From contig CM034536.1 in the NCBI GenBank assembly GCA_020002185.1, positions 8,444,317 through 8,508,316 on the forward strand: DNA of 64,000 nucleotides, written 5' to 3'. The position numbers and the translations under genes were made by a program. This DNA comes from Paraescarpia echinospica (taxonomy: Eukaryota; Annelida; Polychaeta; Sabellida; Siboglinidae). The notes below the pieces were generated by a model, which did no database searches, had not been told where the DNA came from, and saw only the letters and a list, made by a program, of their open reading frames with translations. Below, piece by piece: positions 43,565-57,687 of the stretch (position 1 is the stretch's first letter; every line of letters starts with the position of its first letter).

Positions 43565-43636
43565 CTCCTCGTCGGGGAATTGAACCCCGGTCTCCCGCGT
43601 GACAGGCGGGGATACTCACCACTATACTAACGGGGA
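43565..43636 (-). tRNA. tRNA-Asp-GTC: tRNA-Asp(GTC), array copy 11
   Basis: Identical to the consensus. Unit to the right 1,406 bp: type II left, class L right. Confidence 0.85.
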
Positions 43637-44970
43637 ACGGCTATTTGTGCGATACTGCCTTGTCGACACGTGAGAACACTGTTCCAGTAGTGCCACCTAG
43701 GGAATGACTGGCCACTCAATTTGTTGACTCAAAATGAAAGAAGCCGAAATACTTACCTTCGTGTTTTTAACTTATTTCCAATTGGTAGTTCAACAATCAG
43801 TTGGTCAAGAAATAGAAAGAGGCGAGTGGATCATGGCGCTTCGAAGATGTTACACTTACAGTGCCTCCAAATTAGCGTATTAATATAACATATATCTTAA
43901 TATCAATACAATTCCAAGATTTGTGTTGAAAACGCAATTAAAAAATAGTTTACGATAGCATTCATATGAAATGCATATTATACAATTACGCATTTATTAA
44001 TGTTGTTTGTTTAGTTTTTGCAATACTAAAATGGCACTGTATAAATGTAGATCTAAAAACAGTCGACCTAGCGTGTGTATCTAAACGTGTCCCTCGTAGG
44101 CGGCTTTAACCTGGAGCTCCAAACTTTCAGGTATTAATCAACGACCCCTAGAGTAGGACGTAATGCATAGATATATTTTAAAAATACCTGACCTATATTA
44201 AAATACCTATACGAGGTCTCAACTTAAGATGTAAGGTGTGAGTAATATGCAAAACGTACGATAACAATCCGAGGAAATCCGGGCGCGGCAAAACCTCGGG
44301 AAAAGAACTGCTGCATCGTAGACTTTGCATCATGAAGTAGACGCAGACAGATGCCACTAGCACAACAATACTAATATTATGTGACAATTCTACACTATCA
44401 CGACTAGGGCCTATTTGTGATCTTGAACTTCACATACTCACCGATCTTCGTCATTTTGAAGAATCTCTGAGTACGGGTGGATCCAGAGAGAGTAGTCTGT
44501 GAAGTTGGCACAAAAAAAGCCCTCCACTGGCAGCCGAATGAAATGGTTTTGCCGCGTCGCCGTAACGAGAGCTTCTGCTGTGTTTCGGGTCTCGGTCGGC
44601 TCGACTGGAGACACAGAAAGACGGGAGCGATGTGCTCTTGAAAATGTTTCGCCGCCGCATCAGCGTAACCGATACCTCAACGGAGTCACATTATTAGGAG
44701 CTATTCGGTACTGTCACATGGGCCCTTTCAAAAAGGTCTACGGGCACGACAAATTCAAATGTTGGTCTAGGGGGTACGTTTTCTTAATAATGAATATGAA
44801 TAACTACTGTGTCTTAGTACATAGTATAAATCTTACTAAACAACGATATAAAACTGAATCAGTTGCGAAATTGAGAAATAGTGATTATTCAAAGAAATAT
44901 TAGGATTTGAATTTGATCTGATTTGGCTTATAAAATATTACATGTTGCAATCAGTAATGTTAAAAGATGC

Positions 44971-45042
44971 CTCTTCGTCGGGGAATTGAACCCCGGTCTC
45001 CCGCGTGACAGGCGGGGATACTCACCACTATACTAACGGGGA
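44971..45042 (-). tRNA. tRNA-Asp-GTC: tRNA-Asp(GTC), array copy 12
   Basis: G70 to A adds a C3/A70 mismatch beside C4/A69, leaving the acceptor stem weak. Boxes and terminator are intact. Unit to the right 1,405 bp: type I left, class S-like right. Confidence 0.65.
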
Positions 45043-46375
45043 ACGGCTGATTGTGCGACACAGCCTTGTCGACACGTGAGAACACTGTTCCAGTAGTGCC
45101 ACCTAGGGAATGACTGGCCACTCAATTTGTTGACTAAAAATGAAAGAAGCCGAAATACTTACCTTCGTGTTTTTAACTTATTTCCAATTGGTAGATCAAC
45201 AATCAATGGGTCAAGAAATAGAAAGAGGCGAGTGGATCACGGCGCTTCGAAGGTGTTACACTTACAGTGCCTCCAAGTTAGCGTATTAATATAACATATA
45301 TCTTAATATCAATACCATTCCAAGATTTGTGTTGAAAACGCAAATAAAAAATAGTTTAGGATAGCATTCATATGAAATGCATATTATACAATTACGCATT
45401 GATAAATGTAGTTTGTTTAGTTTTTGCAATACTAAAATGGCACTGTATAAATGTAGATCTAAAAACAGTCGACCTAGCGTGTGTATCTAAACGTGTCCCT
45501 CGTAGGCGGCTTTAACCTGGAGCTCCAAACTTTGAGGTATTAATCAACGACCCCTAGAGTAGGACGTAATGCATAGATATATTTTAAAAATACCTGACCT
45601 ATATTAAAATACCTATACGAGGTCTCAACTTAAGATGTAAGGTGTGAGTAATATGCAAAACGTACGATAACAATCCGAGGAAATCCGCGCGCGGCAAAAC
45701 CTCGGGAAAAGAACTGCTGCATCGTAGACTTTGCATCATGAAGTAGACGCAGACAGATGCCACTAGCACAGCAATACTAATATTATGTGACAATTCTATA
45801 CTATCACGACTAGGGCCTATTTGTGATCTTGAACTTCACATTCTCACCGATCTTCGTCATTTTGAAGAAACTCTGAGTACGGGTGGATCCAGAGAGAGTA
45901 GTCTATGAAGGTGGCACAAAAAAGCCCTCCACTGGCGGCCGAATGAAATCGTTTTGCCGCGCCGCCCTAACGAGAGCTTCTGCTGTGTTTCGGGTCTCGG
46001 TCGGCTCGACTGGAGACACAGAAAGACGGGAGCGAGGTGCTCTTGAAAATGTTTCGCCGACGCATCAGCGTAACCGATACATCAACTGGGGCACATTATC
46101 AGGAGCTAAGGGGTACTGTCACATGGGCCCTTTCAAAAAGGTCTACGGGCACGACAAATTCAAATGTTGGTCTAGGGGGTACGTTTTCTTAATTATGAAT
46201 ATGAACAACTACTGTGTCTTAGTACATAGTATAAATCTTACTAAACAACGATATAAAAATGAAACAGTTGCGAAATTGAGAAATAGTGATTATTCAATGA
46301 AATATTAGGATTTGAATTTTATCTGATTTGGCTGATCAAATATTACATGTTGCAATCAGTAATGTTAAAAGATGC

Positions 46376-46446
46376 CTTCTCGTCGGGAATTGAATCCCGG
46401 TCTCCCGCGTGACAGGCGGGGATACTCAACACTATACTAACGGGGA
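46376..46446 (-). pseudogene. tRNA-Asp-like array copy 13, degenerate
   Basis: 71 nt. One base is deleted from the T arm, with a further T-stem change; G71 to A breaks the acceptor, and G18, needed for the D-loop/T-loop contact, is T. It is a pseudogene inside an otherwise ordinary unit (1,402 bp, right half L then S). Confidence 0.8.
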
Positions 46447-47777
46447 ACGGCTGATTGTGCGATACAGCCTTGTCGACACGTCAGAACACTGTTCCAGAAG
46501 TGCCACCTAGGGAATGACTGGCCACTCAATTTGTTGACTCAAAATGAAAGAAGCCGAAATACTTACCTTCGTGTTTTTAACTTATTTCCAATTGGTAGAT
46601 CAACAATCAATGGGTCAAGAAATAGAAAGAGGCGAGTGGATCACGGCGCTTCGAAGATGTTACACTTACAGTGCCTCCAAGTTTGCGTATTAATATAACA
46701 TATATCTTAATATCAATACCATTCCAAGATTTGTGTTGAAAACGCAAATAAAAAATAGTTTAGGATAGCATTCATATGAAATGCATATTATACAATTACG
46801 CATTGATAAATGTAGTTTGTTTAGTTTTTGCAATACTAAAATGGCACTGTATAAATGTAGATCTAAAAACAGTCGACCTAGCGTGTGTATCTAAACGTGT
46901 CCCTCGTAGGCGGCTTTAACCTGGAGCTCCAAACTTTGAGGTATTAATCAACGACCCCTAGAGTAGGACGTAATGCGTAGATATATTTTTAAAATACCTG
47001 ACCTATATTAAAATACCTATACGAGGTCTCAACTTAAGATGTAAGGTGTGAGTAATACGCAAAACGTACGATAACAATCCGAGGAACTCCGCGCGCGGCA
47101 AAACCTCGGGAAAAGAACTGCTGCATCGTAGACTTTGCGTCATGAAGTAGACGCAGACAGATGCCACTAGCACAGCAATACTAATATTATGTGACAATTC
47201 TACACTATCACGACTATGGCCTATTTGTGATCTTGAACTTCACATACTCACCGATCTTCGTCATTTTGAAGAATCTCTGAGTACGGGTGGATCCAGAGAG
47301 AGTAGTCTGTGAAGTTGGCACAAAAAAAGCCCTCCACTGGCAGCCGAATGAAATGGTTTTGCTGCGTCGCCGTAACGAGAGCTTCTGCTGTGTTTCGAGT
47401 CTCGGTCAGCTCGACTGGAGACACAGAAAGACTGGAGCGAGGTGCTCTTGAAAATGTTTCGCCGACGCATCAGCGTAACCGATACATCAACTGGGGCACA
47501 TTATTAGGAGCTAAGGGGTACTGTCACATGGGACATTTCAAAAAGGTCTACGGGCACGACAAATTCAAATGTTGGTCTAGGAGGTACGTTTTCTTAATAA
47601 TGAATATGAACAACTACTGTGTCTTAGTACATAGTATAAATCTTACTAAACGATATAAAACTGAATTAGGCGCGAAATTGAGAAATAGTGATTATTCAAA
47701 GAAATATTAAGATTTGAATTTTATCTGATTTGGCTTATAAAATATTACATGTTGCAATCAGTAATGTTAAAAGATGC

Positions 47778-47849
47778 CTCCTCGTCGGGGAATTGAACCC
47801 CGGTCTCCCGCGTGACAGGCGGGGATACTCACCACTATACTAACGGGGA
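47778..47849 (-). tRNA. tRNA-Asp-GTC: tRNA-Asp(GTC), array copy 14
   Basis: Identical to the consensus. Unit to the right 1,406 bp: type II left, class L right. Confidence 0.85.
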
Positions 47850-49183
47850 ACGGCTAATTGTGCGATACTGCCTTGTCGACACGTGAGAACACTGTTCCAG
47901 TAGTGCCACCTAGGGAATGACTGGCCACTCAATTTGTTGACTCAAAATGAAAGAAGCCGAAATACTTACCTTCGTGTTTTTAACTTATTTCCAATTGGTA
48001 GTTCAACAATCAGTTGGTCAAGAAATAGAAAGAGGCGAGTGGATCATGGCGCTTCGAAGATGTTACACTTACAGTGCCTCGAAATTAGCGTATTAATATA
48101 ACATATATCTTAATATCAATACAATTCCAAGATTTGAGTTGAAAACGCAATTAAAAAATAGTTTAGGATAGCATTCATATGAAATGCATATTATACAATT
48201 ACGCATTTATTAATGTTGTTTGTTTAGTTTTTGCAATACTAAAATGGCACTGTATAAATGTAGATCTAAAAACAGTCGACCTAGCGTGTGTATCTAAACG
48301 TGTCCCTCGTAGGCGGCTTTAACCTGGAGCTCCAAACTTTCAGGTATTAATCAACGACCCCTAGAGTAGGACGTAATGCATAGATATATTTTTAAAATAC
48401 CTGACCTATATTAAAATACCTATACGAGGTCTCAACTTAAGATGTAAGGTGTGAGTAATACGCAAAACGTACGATAACAATCCGAGGAACTCCGCGCGCG
48501 GCAAAACCTCGGGAAAAGAACTGCTGCATCGTAGACTTTGCGTCATGAAGTAGACGCAGACAGATGCCACTAGCACAGCAATACTAATATTATGTGACAA
48601 TTCTACACTATCACGACTAGGGCCTATTTGTGATCTTGAACTTCACATACTCACCGATCTTCGTCATTTTAAAGAATCTCTGAGTACGGGTGGATCCAGA
48701 GAGAGTAGTCTGTGAAGTTGGCACAAAAAAAGCCCTCCACTGGCAGTCGAATGAAATGGTTTTGCTGCGTCGCCGTAACGAGAGCTTCTGCTGTGTTTCG
48801 AGTCTCGGTCGGCTCGACTGGAGACACAGAAAGACGGGAGCGATGTGCTCTTGAAAATGTTTCGCCGCCGCATCAGCGTAACCGATACCTCAACGGGGGC
48901 ACATTATTAGGAGCTATTGGGTACTGTCACATGGGCCCTTTCAAAAAGTTCTACGGGCACGACAAATTCAAATGTTGGTCTAGGGGGTACGTTTTCTTAA
49001 TAATGAATATGAATAACTACTGTGTCTTAGTACATAGTATAAATCTTACTAAACAACGATATAAAACTGAACCAGGTGCGAAATTGAGAAATAGTGATTA
49101 TTCAAAGAAATATTAGGATTTGAATTTTATCTGATTTGGCTTATCAAATATTACATGTTGCAATTAGTAAGTTTAAAAGATGC

Positions 49184-49255
49184 CTCCTCGTCGGGGAATT
49201 GAACCCCGGTCTCCCGCGTGACAGGCGGGGATACCCACCACTATACTAACGGGGA
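49184..49255 (-). tRNA. tRNA-Asp-GTC: tRNA-Asp(GTC), array copy 15
   Basis: One change, A21 to G, at a position normally in a tertiary contact with U8-A14. Unit to the right 1,402 bp: type II left; the right half switches from class L to class S sequence midway. Confidence 0.75.
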
Positions 49256-50585
49256 ACGGCTAATTGTGCGATACTGCCTTGTCGACACGTGAGAACACTG
49301 TTCCAGTAGTGCCACCTAGGGAATGACTGGCCACTCAATTTGTTGACTCAAAATGAAAGAAGCCGAAATACTTACCTTCGTGTTTTTAACTTATTTCCAA
49401 TTGGTAGTTCAACAATCAGTTGGTCAAGAAATAGAAAGAGGCGAGTGGATCATGGCGCTTCGAAGATGTTACACTTACAGTGCCTCGAAATTAGCGTATT
49501 AATATAACATATATCTTAATATCAATACAATTCCAAGATTTGTGTTGAAAACGCAATTAAAAAATAGTTTACGATAGCATTCATATGAAATGCATATTAT
49601 ACAATTACGCATTTATTAATGTTGTTTGTTTAGTTTTTGCAATACTAAAATGGCACTGTATAAATGTAGATCTAAAAACAGTCGACCTAGCGTGTGTATC
49701 TAAACGTGTCCCTCGTAGGCGGCTTTAACCTGGAGCTCCAAACTTTGAGGTATTAATCAACGACCCCTAGAGTAGGACGTAATGCATAGATATATTTTTA
49801 AAATACCTGACCTATATTAAAATACCTATACGAGGTCTCAACTTAAGATGTAAGGTGTGAGTAATACGCAAAACGTACGATAACAATCCGAGGAACTCCG
49901 CGCGCGGCAAAACCTCGGGAAAAGAACTGCTGCATCGTAGACTTTGCGTCATGAAGTAGACGCAGACAGATGCCACTAGCACAGCAATACTAATATTATG
50001 TGACAATTCTACACTATCACGACTAGGGCCTATTTGTGATCTTGAACTTCACATACTCACCGATCTTCGTCATTTTGAAGAATCTCTGAGTACGGGTGGA
50101 TCCAGAGAGAGTAGTCTGTGAAGTTGGCACAAAAAAAGCCCTCCACTGGCAGCCGAATGAAATGGTTTTGCCGCGTCGCCGTAACGAGAGCTTCTGCTGT
50201 GTTTCGAGTCTCGGTCGGCTCGACTGGAGACACAGAAAGACTGGAGCGAGGTGCTCTTGAAAATGTTTCGCCGACGCATCAGCGTAACCGATACATCAAC
50301 TGGGGCACATTATTAGGAGCTAAGGGTTACTGTCACATGGGCCCTTTCAAAAAGGTCTACGGGCACGACAAATTCAAATGTTGGTCTAGGGGGTACGTTT
50401 TCTTAATAATGAATATGAACAACTACTGTGTCTTAGTACATAGTATAAATCTTACTAAACGATATAAAACTGAATTAGGTGCGAAATTGAGAAATAGTGA
50501 TTATTCAAAGAAATATTAGGATTTGAATTTTATCTGATTTGGCTTATCAAATATTACATGTTGCAATTAGTAATTTAAAAGATGC

Positions 50586-50657
50586 CTCCTCGTCGGGGAA
50601 TTGAACCCCGGTCTCCCGCGTGACAGGCGGGGATACTCACCACTATACTAACGGGGA
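50586..50657 (-). tRNA. tRNA-Asp-GTC: tRNA-Asp(GTC), array copy 16
   Basis: Identical to the consensus. Unit to the right 1,406 bp: type II left, class L right. Confidence 0.85.
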
Positions 50658-51991
50658 ACGGCTAATTGTGCGATACTGCCTTGTCGACACGTGAGAACAC
50701 TGTTCCAGTAGTGCCACCTAGGGAATGACTGGCCACTCAATTTGTTGACTCAAAATGAAAGAAGCCGAAATACTTACCTTCGTGTTTTTAACTTATTTCC
50801 AATTGGTAGTTCAACAATCAGTTGGTCAAGAAATAGAAAGAGGCGAGTGGATCATGGCGCTTCGAAGATGTTACACTTACAGTGCCTCGAAATTAGCGTA
50901 TTAATATAACATATATCTTAATATCAATACAATTCCAAGATTTGTGTTGAAAATGCAATTAAAAAATAGTTTACGATAGCATTCATATGAAATGCATATT
51001 ATACAATTACGCATTTATTAATGTTGTTTGTTTAGTTTTTGCAATACTAAAATGGCACTGTATAAATGTAGATCTAAAAACAGTCGACCTAGCGTGTGTA
51101 TCTAAACGTGTCCCTCGTAGGCGGCTTTAACCTGGAGCTCCAAACTTTGAGGTATTAATCAACGACCCCTAGAGTAGGACGTAATGCATAGATATATTAT
51201 AAAAATACCTGACCTATATTAAAATACCTATACGAGGTCTCAACTTAAGATGTAAGGTGTGAGTAATACGCAAAACGTACGATAACAATCCGAGGAACTC
51301 CGCGCGCGGCAAAACCTCGGGAAAAGAACTGCTGCATCGTAGACTTTGCGTCATGAAGTAGACGCAGACAGATGCCACTAGCACAGCAATACTAATATTA
51401 TGTGACAATTCTACACTATCACGACTAGGGCCTATTTGTGATCTTGAACTTCACATACTCACCGATCTTCGTCATTTTGAAGAATCTCTGAGTACGGGTG
51501 GATCCAGAGAGAGTAGTCTGTGAAGTTGGCACAAAAAAAGCCCTCCACTGGCAGCCGAATGAAATGGTTTTGCCGCGTCGCCGTAACGAGAGCTTCTGCT
51601 GTGTTTCGGGTCTCGGTCGGCTCGACTGGAGACACAGAAAGACGGGAGCGATGTGTTCTTGAAAATGTTTCGCCGCCGCATCAGCGTAACCGATACCTCA
51701 ACGGAGGCACATTATTAGGAGCTATTCGGTACTGTCACATGGGCCCTTTCAAAAAGGTCTACGGGCACGACAAATTCAAATGTTGGTCTAGGGGGTACGT
51801 TTTCTTAATAATGAATATGAATAACTACTGTGTCTTAGTACATAGTATAAATCTTACCAAACAACGATATAAAACTGAATCAGTTGCGAAATTGAGAAAT
51901 AGTGATTATTCAAAGAAATATTAGGATTTGAATTTTATCTGATTTGGCTTGTAAAATATTACATGTTGCAATCAGTAATGTTAAAAGATGC

Positions 51992-52063
51992 CTCCTCGTC
52001 GGGGAATTGAACCCCGGTCTCCCGCGTGACAGGCGGAGAGACTCACAACTATACTAACGGGGA
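51992..52063 (-). pseudogene. tRNA-Asp-like array copy 17, three changes
   Basis: C27 to T, A24 to C and G18 to T. These weaken the anticodon stem, the D stem and the D/T-loop contact. The anticodon, B box and terminator remain. Probably non-functional. Unit to the right 1,406 bp: type I left, class L right. Confidence 0.65.
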
Positions 52064-53397
52064 ACGGCTGATTGTGCGACACAGCCTTGTCGACACGTGA
52101 GAACACTGTTCCAGTAGTGCCACCTAGGGAATGACTGGCCACTCAATTTGTTGACTAAAAATGAAAGAAGCCGAAATACTTACCTTCGTGTTTTTAACTT
52201 ATTTCCAATTGGTAGATCAACAATCAATGGGTCAAGAAATAGAAAGAGGCGAGTGGATCACGGCGCTTCGAAGATGTTACACTTACAGTGCCTCGAAGTT
52301 AGCGTATTAATATAACATATATCTTAATATCAATACCATTCCAAGATTTGTGTTGAAAACGCAAATAAAAAATAGTTTAGGATAGCATTCATATGAAATG
52401 CATATTATACAATTACGCATTGATAAATGTAGTTTGTTTAGTTTTTGCAATACTAAAGTGGCACTGTATAAATGTAGATCTAAAAACAGTCGACCTAGCG
52501 TGTGTATCTAAACGTGTCCCTCGTAGGCGGCTTTAACCTGGAGCTCCAAACTTTGAGGTATCAATCAACGACCCCTAGAGTAGGACGTAATGCATAGATA
52601 TATTTTTAAAATACCTGACCTATATTAAAATACCTATACGAGGTCTCAACTTAAGATGTAAGGTGTGAGTAATACGCAACATGTACGATAACAATCCGAG
52701 GAACTCCGCGCGCGGCAAAACCTCGGGAAAAGAACTGCTGCATCGTAGACTTTGCGTCATGAAGTAGACGCAGACAGATGCCACTAGCACAGCAATACTA
52801 ATATTATGTGACAATTCTACACTATCACGACTAGGGCCTATTTGTGATCTTGAACTTCACATACTCACCGATCTTCGTCATTTTAAAGAATCTCTGAGTA
52901 CGGGTGGATCCAGAGAGAGTAGTCTGTGAAGTTGGCACAAAAAAAGCCCTCCACTGGCAGTCGAATGAAATGGTTTTGCTGCGTCGCCGTAACGAGAGCT
53001 TCTGCTGTGTTTCGAGTCTCGGTCGGCTCGACTGGAGACACAGAAAGACGGGAGCGATGTGCTCTTGAAAATGTTTCGCCGCCGCATCAGCGTAACCGAT
53101 ACCTCAACGGGGGCACATTATTAGGAGCTATTGGGTACTGTCACATGGGCCCTTTCAAAAAGTTCTACGGGCACGACAAATTCAAATGTTGGTCTAGGGG
53201 GTACGTTTTCTTAATAATGAATATGAATAACTACTGTGTCTTAGTACATAGTATAAATCTTACTAAACAACGATATAAAACTGAATCAGGTGCGAAATTG
53301 AGAAATAGTGATTATTCAAAGAAATATTAGGATTTGAATTTTATCTGATTTGGCTTATAAAATATTACATGTTGCAATCAGTAATGTTAAAAGATGC

Positions 53398-53469
53398 CTC
53401 CTCGTCGGGGAATTGAACCCCGGTCTCCCGCGTGACAGGCGGGGATACTCACCACTATACTAACGGGGA
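53398..53469 (-). tRNA. tRNA-Asp-GTC: tRNA-Asp(GTC), array copy 18
   Basis: Identical to the consensus. Unit to the right 1,406 bp: type II left, class L right. Confidence 0.85.
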
Positions 53470-54803
53470 ACGGCTAATTGTGCGATACTGCCTTGTCGAC
53501 ACGTGAGAACACTGTTCCAGTAGTGCCACCTAGGGAATGACTGGCCACTCAATTTGTTGACTAAAAATGAAAGAAGCCGAAATACTTACCTTCGTGTTTT
53601 TAACTTATTTCCAATTGGTAGTTCAACAATCAGTGGGTCAAGAAATAGAAAGAGGCGAGTGGATCATGGCGCTTCGAAGATGTTTCACTTACAGTGCCTC
53701 CAAATTAGCGTATTAATATAACATATATTTTAATATCAGTACAATTCCAAGATTAGTGTTGAAAACGCAATTAAAAAATAGTTTAGGATAGCATTCATAT
53801 GAAATGCATATTATACAATTACGCATTTATTAATGTTGTTTGTTTAGTTTTTGCAATACTAAAATGGCACTGTATAAATGTAGATCTAAAAACAGTCGAC
53901 CTAGCGTGTGTATCTAAACGTGTCCCTCGTAGGCGGCTTTAACCTGGAGCTCCAAACTTTGAGGTATTAATCAACGACCCCTAGAGTAGGACGTAATGCA
54001 TAGATATATTTTAAAAATACCTGACCTATATTAAAATACCTATACGAGGTCTCAACTTAAGATGTAAGGTGTGAGTAATACGCAAAACGTACGATAACAA
54101 CCCGAGGAAATCCGCGCGCGGCAAAACCTCGGGAAAAGAACTGCTGCATCGTAGACTTTGCGTCATGAAGTAGACGCAGACAGATGCCACTAGCACAGCA
54201 ATACTAATATTATGTGACAATTCTACACTATCACGACTAGGGCCTATTTGTGATCTTGAACTTCACATACTCACCGATCTTCGTCATTTTGAAGAATCTC
54301 TGAGTACGGGTGGATCCAGAGAGAGTAGTCTGTGAAGTTGGCACAAAAAAAGCCCTCCACTGGCAGCCGAATGAAATGGTTTTGCCGCGTCGCCGTAACG
54401 AGAGCTTCTGCTGTGTTTCGGGTCTCGGTCGGCTCGACTGGAGACACAGAAAGACGGGAGCGATGTGCTCTTGAAAATGTTTCGCCGCCGCATCAGCGTA
54501 ACCGATACCTCAACGGAGGCACATTATTAGGAGCTATTCGGTACTGTCACATGGGCCCTTTCAAAAAGGTCTACGGGCACGACAAATTCAAATGTTGGTC
54601 TAGGGGGTACGTTTTCTTAATAATGAATATGAATAACTACTGTGTCTTAGTACATAGTATCAATCTTACTAAACAACGATATAAAACTGAATCAGTTGCG
54701 AAATTGAGAAATAGTGATTATTCAAAGAAATATTAGGATTTGAATTTTATCTGATTTGGCTTATAAAATATTACATGTTGCAATCAGTAATGTTAAAAGA
54801 TGC

Positions 54804-54875
54804 CTCCTCGTCGGGGAATTGAACCCCGGTCTCCCGCGTGACAGGCGGGGATACTCACCACTATACTAACGGGGA
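54804..54875 (-). tRNA. tRNA-Asp-GTC: tRNA-Asp(GTC), array copy 19
   Basis: Identical to the consensus. Unit to the right 1,406 bp: type I left, class L right; it shares rare variants with the unit after copy 2. Confidence 0.85.
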
Positions 54876-56209
54876 ACGGCTGATTGTGCGACACAGCCTT
54901 GTCGACACGTGAGAACACTGTTCCAGTAGTGCCACCTAGGGAATGACTGGCCACTCAATTTGTTGACTAAAAATGAAAGAAGCCGAAATACTTACCTTCG
55001 TGTTTTTAACTGATTTCCAATTGGTAGATCAACAATCAATGGGTCAAGAAATAGAAAGAGGCGAGTGGATCACGGCGCTTCGAAGATGTTACACTTACAG
55101 GGCCTCCAAGTTAGCGTATTAATATAACATATATCTTAATATCAATACCATTCCAAGATTTGTGTTGAAAACGCAAATAAAAAATAGTTTAGGATAGCAT
55201 TCATATGAAATGCATATTATACAATTACGCATTGATAAATGTAGTTTGTTTAGTTTTTGCAATACTAAAATGGCACTGTATAAATGTAGATCTAAAAACA
55301 GTCGACCTAGCGTGTGTATCTAAACGTGTCCCTCGTAGGCGGCTTTAACCTGGAGCTCCAAACTTTGAGGTATTAATCAACGACCCCTAGAGTAGGACGT
55401 AATGCATATATATATTTTTAAAATACCTGACCTATATTAAAATACCTATACGAGGTCTCAACTTAAGATGTAAGGTGTGAGTAATACGTAAAACGTACGA
55501 TAACAATCCGAGGAACTCCGCGCGCGGCAAAACCTCGGGAAAAGAACTGCTGCATCGTAGACTTTGCGTCATGAAGTAGACGCAGACAGATGCCATTAGC
55601 ACAGCAATACTAATATTATGTGACAATTCTACACTATCACGACTAGGGCCTGTTTGTGATCTTGAACTTCACATACTCACCGATCTTCGTCATTTTGAAG
55701 AATCTCTGAGTACGGGTGGATCCAGAGAGAGTAGTCTGTGAAGTTGGCCCAAAAAAAGCCCACCACTGGCAGCCGAATGAAATGGTTTTGCCGCGTCGCC
55801 GTAACGAGAGCTTCTGCTGTATTTCGGGTCTCGGTCGGCTCGACTGGAGACACAGAAAGACGGGAGCGATGTGCTCTTGAAAATGTTTCGACGCCGCATC
55901 AGCGTAACCTATACCTCAACGGAGGCACATTATTAGGAGCTATTCGGTACTGTCACATGGGCCCTTTCAAAAAGGTCTACGGGCACGACAAATTCAAATG
56001 TTGGTCTAGGGGGTACGTTTTCTTAATAATGAATATGAATAACTACTGTGTCTTAGTACATAGTATCAATCTTACTAAACAACGATATAAAACTAAATCA
56101 GGTGCGAAATTGAGAAATAGTGATTATTCAAAGAAATATTAGGATTTGAATTTTATCTGATTTGGCTTATAAAATATTACATGTTGCAATCAGTAATGTT
56201 AAAAGATGC

Positions 56210-56281
56210 CTCCTCGTCGGGGAATTGAACCCCGGTCTCCCGCGTGACAGGCGGGGATACTCACCACTATACTAACGGGGA
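56210..56281 (-). tRNA. tRNA-Asp-GTC: tRNA-Asp(GTC), array copy 20
   Basis: Identical to the consensus. Unit to the right 1,406 bp: type I left, class L right; it is the undeleted counterpart of the unit after copy 3. Confidence 0.85.
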
Positions 56282-57615
56282 ACGGCTGATTGTGCGACAC
56301 AGCCTTGTCGACACGTGAGAACACTGTTCCAGTAGTGCCACCTAGGGAATGACTGGCCATTCAATTTGTTGACTAAAAATGAAAGAAGCCGAAATACTTA
56401 CCTTCGTGTTTTTAACTTATTTCCAATTGGTAGATCAACAATCAATGGGTCAAGAAATAGAAAGAGGCGAGTGGATCACGGCGCTTCGAAGATGTTACAC
56501 TTACAGTGCCTCCAAGTTAGCGTATTAATATAACATATATCTTAATATCAATACCATTCCAAGATTTGTGTTGAAAACGCAAATAAAAAATAGTTTAGGA
56601 TAGCATTCATATGAAATGCATATTATACAATTACGCATTGATAAATGTAGTTTGTTTAGTTTTTGCAATACTAAAATGGCACTGTATCAATGTAGATCTA
56701 AAAACAGTCGACCTAGCGTATGTATCTAAACGTGTCCCTCGTAGGCGGCTTTAACCTGGAGCTCCAAACTTTCAGGTATTAATCAACGACCCCTAGAGTA
56801 CGACGTAATGCATAGATATATTTTAAAAATACCTGACCTATATTAAAATACCTATACGAGGTCTCAACTTAAGATGTAAGGTGTGAGTAATATGCAAAAC
56901 GTACGATAACAATCCGAGGAAATCCGCGCGCGGCAAAACCTCGGGAAAAGAACTGCTGCATCGTAGACTTTGCATCATGAAGTAGACGCAGACAGATGCC
57001 ACTAGCACAGCAATACTAATATTATGTGACAATTCTACACTATCACGACTAGGGCCTATTTGTGATCTTGAACTTCACATTCTCACCGATCTTCGACATT
57101 TTGAAGAAACTCTGAGTACGGGTGGATCCAGAGAGAGTAGTCTGTGAAGTTGGCACAAAAAAAGCCCTCCACTGGCAGCCGAATGAAATGGTTTTGCTGC
57201 GTCGCCGTAACGAGAGCTTCTGCTGTGTTTCGGGTCTCGGTCGGCTCGACTGGAGACACAGAAAGACGGGAGCGATGTGCTCTTGAAAATGTTTCGCCGC
57301 CGCATCAGCGTAACCGATACCTCAACGGGGGCACATTATTAGGAGCGATTGGGTACTGTCACATGTGCCCTTTCAAAAAGTTCTACGGGCACGACAAATT
57401 CAAATGTTGGTCTAGGGGGTACGTTTTCTTAATAATGAATATGAATAACTACTGTGTCTTAGTACATAGTATAAATCTTACTAAACAACGATATAAAACT
57501 GAATCAGGTGCGAAATTGAGAAATAGTGATTATTCAAAGAAATATTAGGATTTGAATTTTATCTGATTTGGCTCATACAATATTACATGTTGCAATCAGT
57601 AATGTTAAAAGATGC

Positions 57616-57687
57616 CTCCTCGTCGGGGAATTGAACCCCGGTCTCCCGCGTGACAGGCGGGGATACTCACCACTATACTAACGGGGA
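57616..57687 (-). tRNA. tRNA-Asp-GTC: tRNA-Asp(GTC), array copy 21
   Basis: Identical to the consensus. Unit to the right 1,402 bp: type I left, class S right; counterpart of the unit after copy 4. Confidence 0.85.
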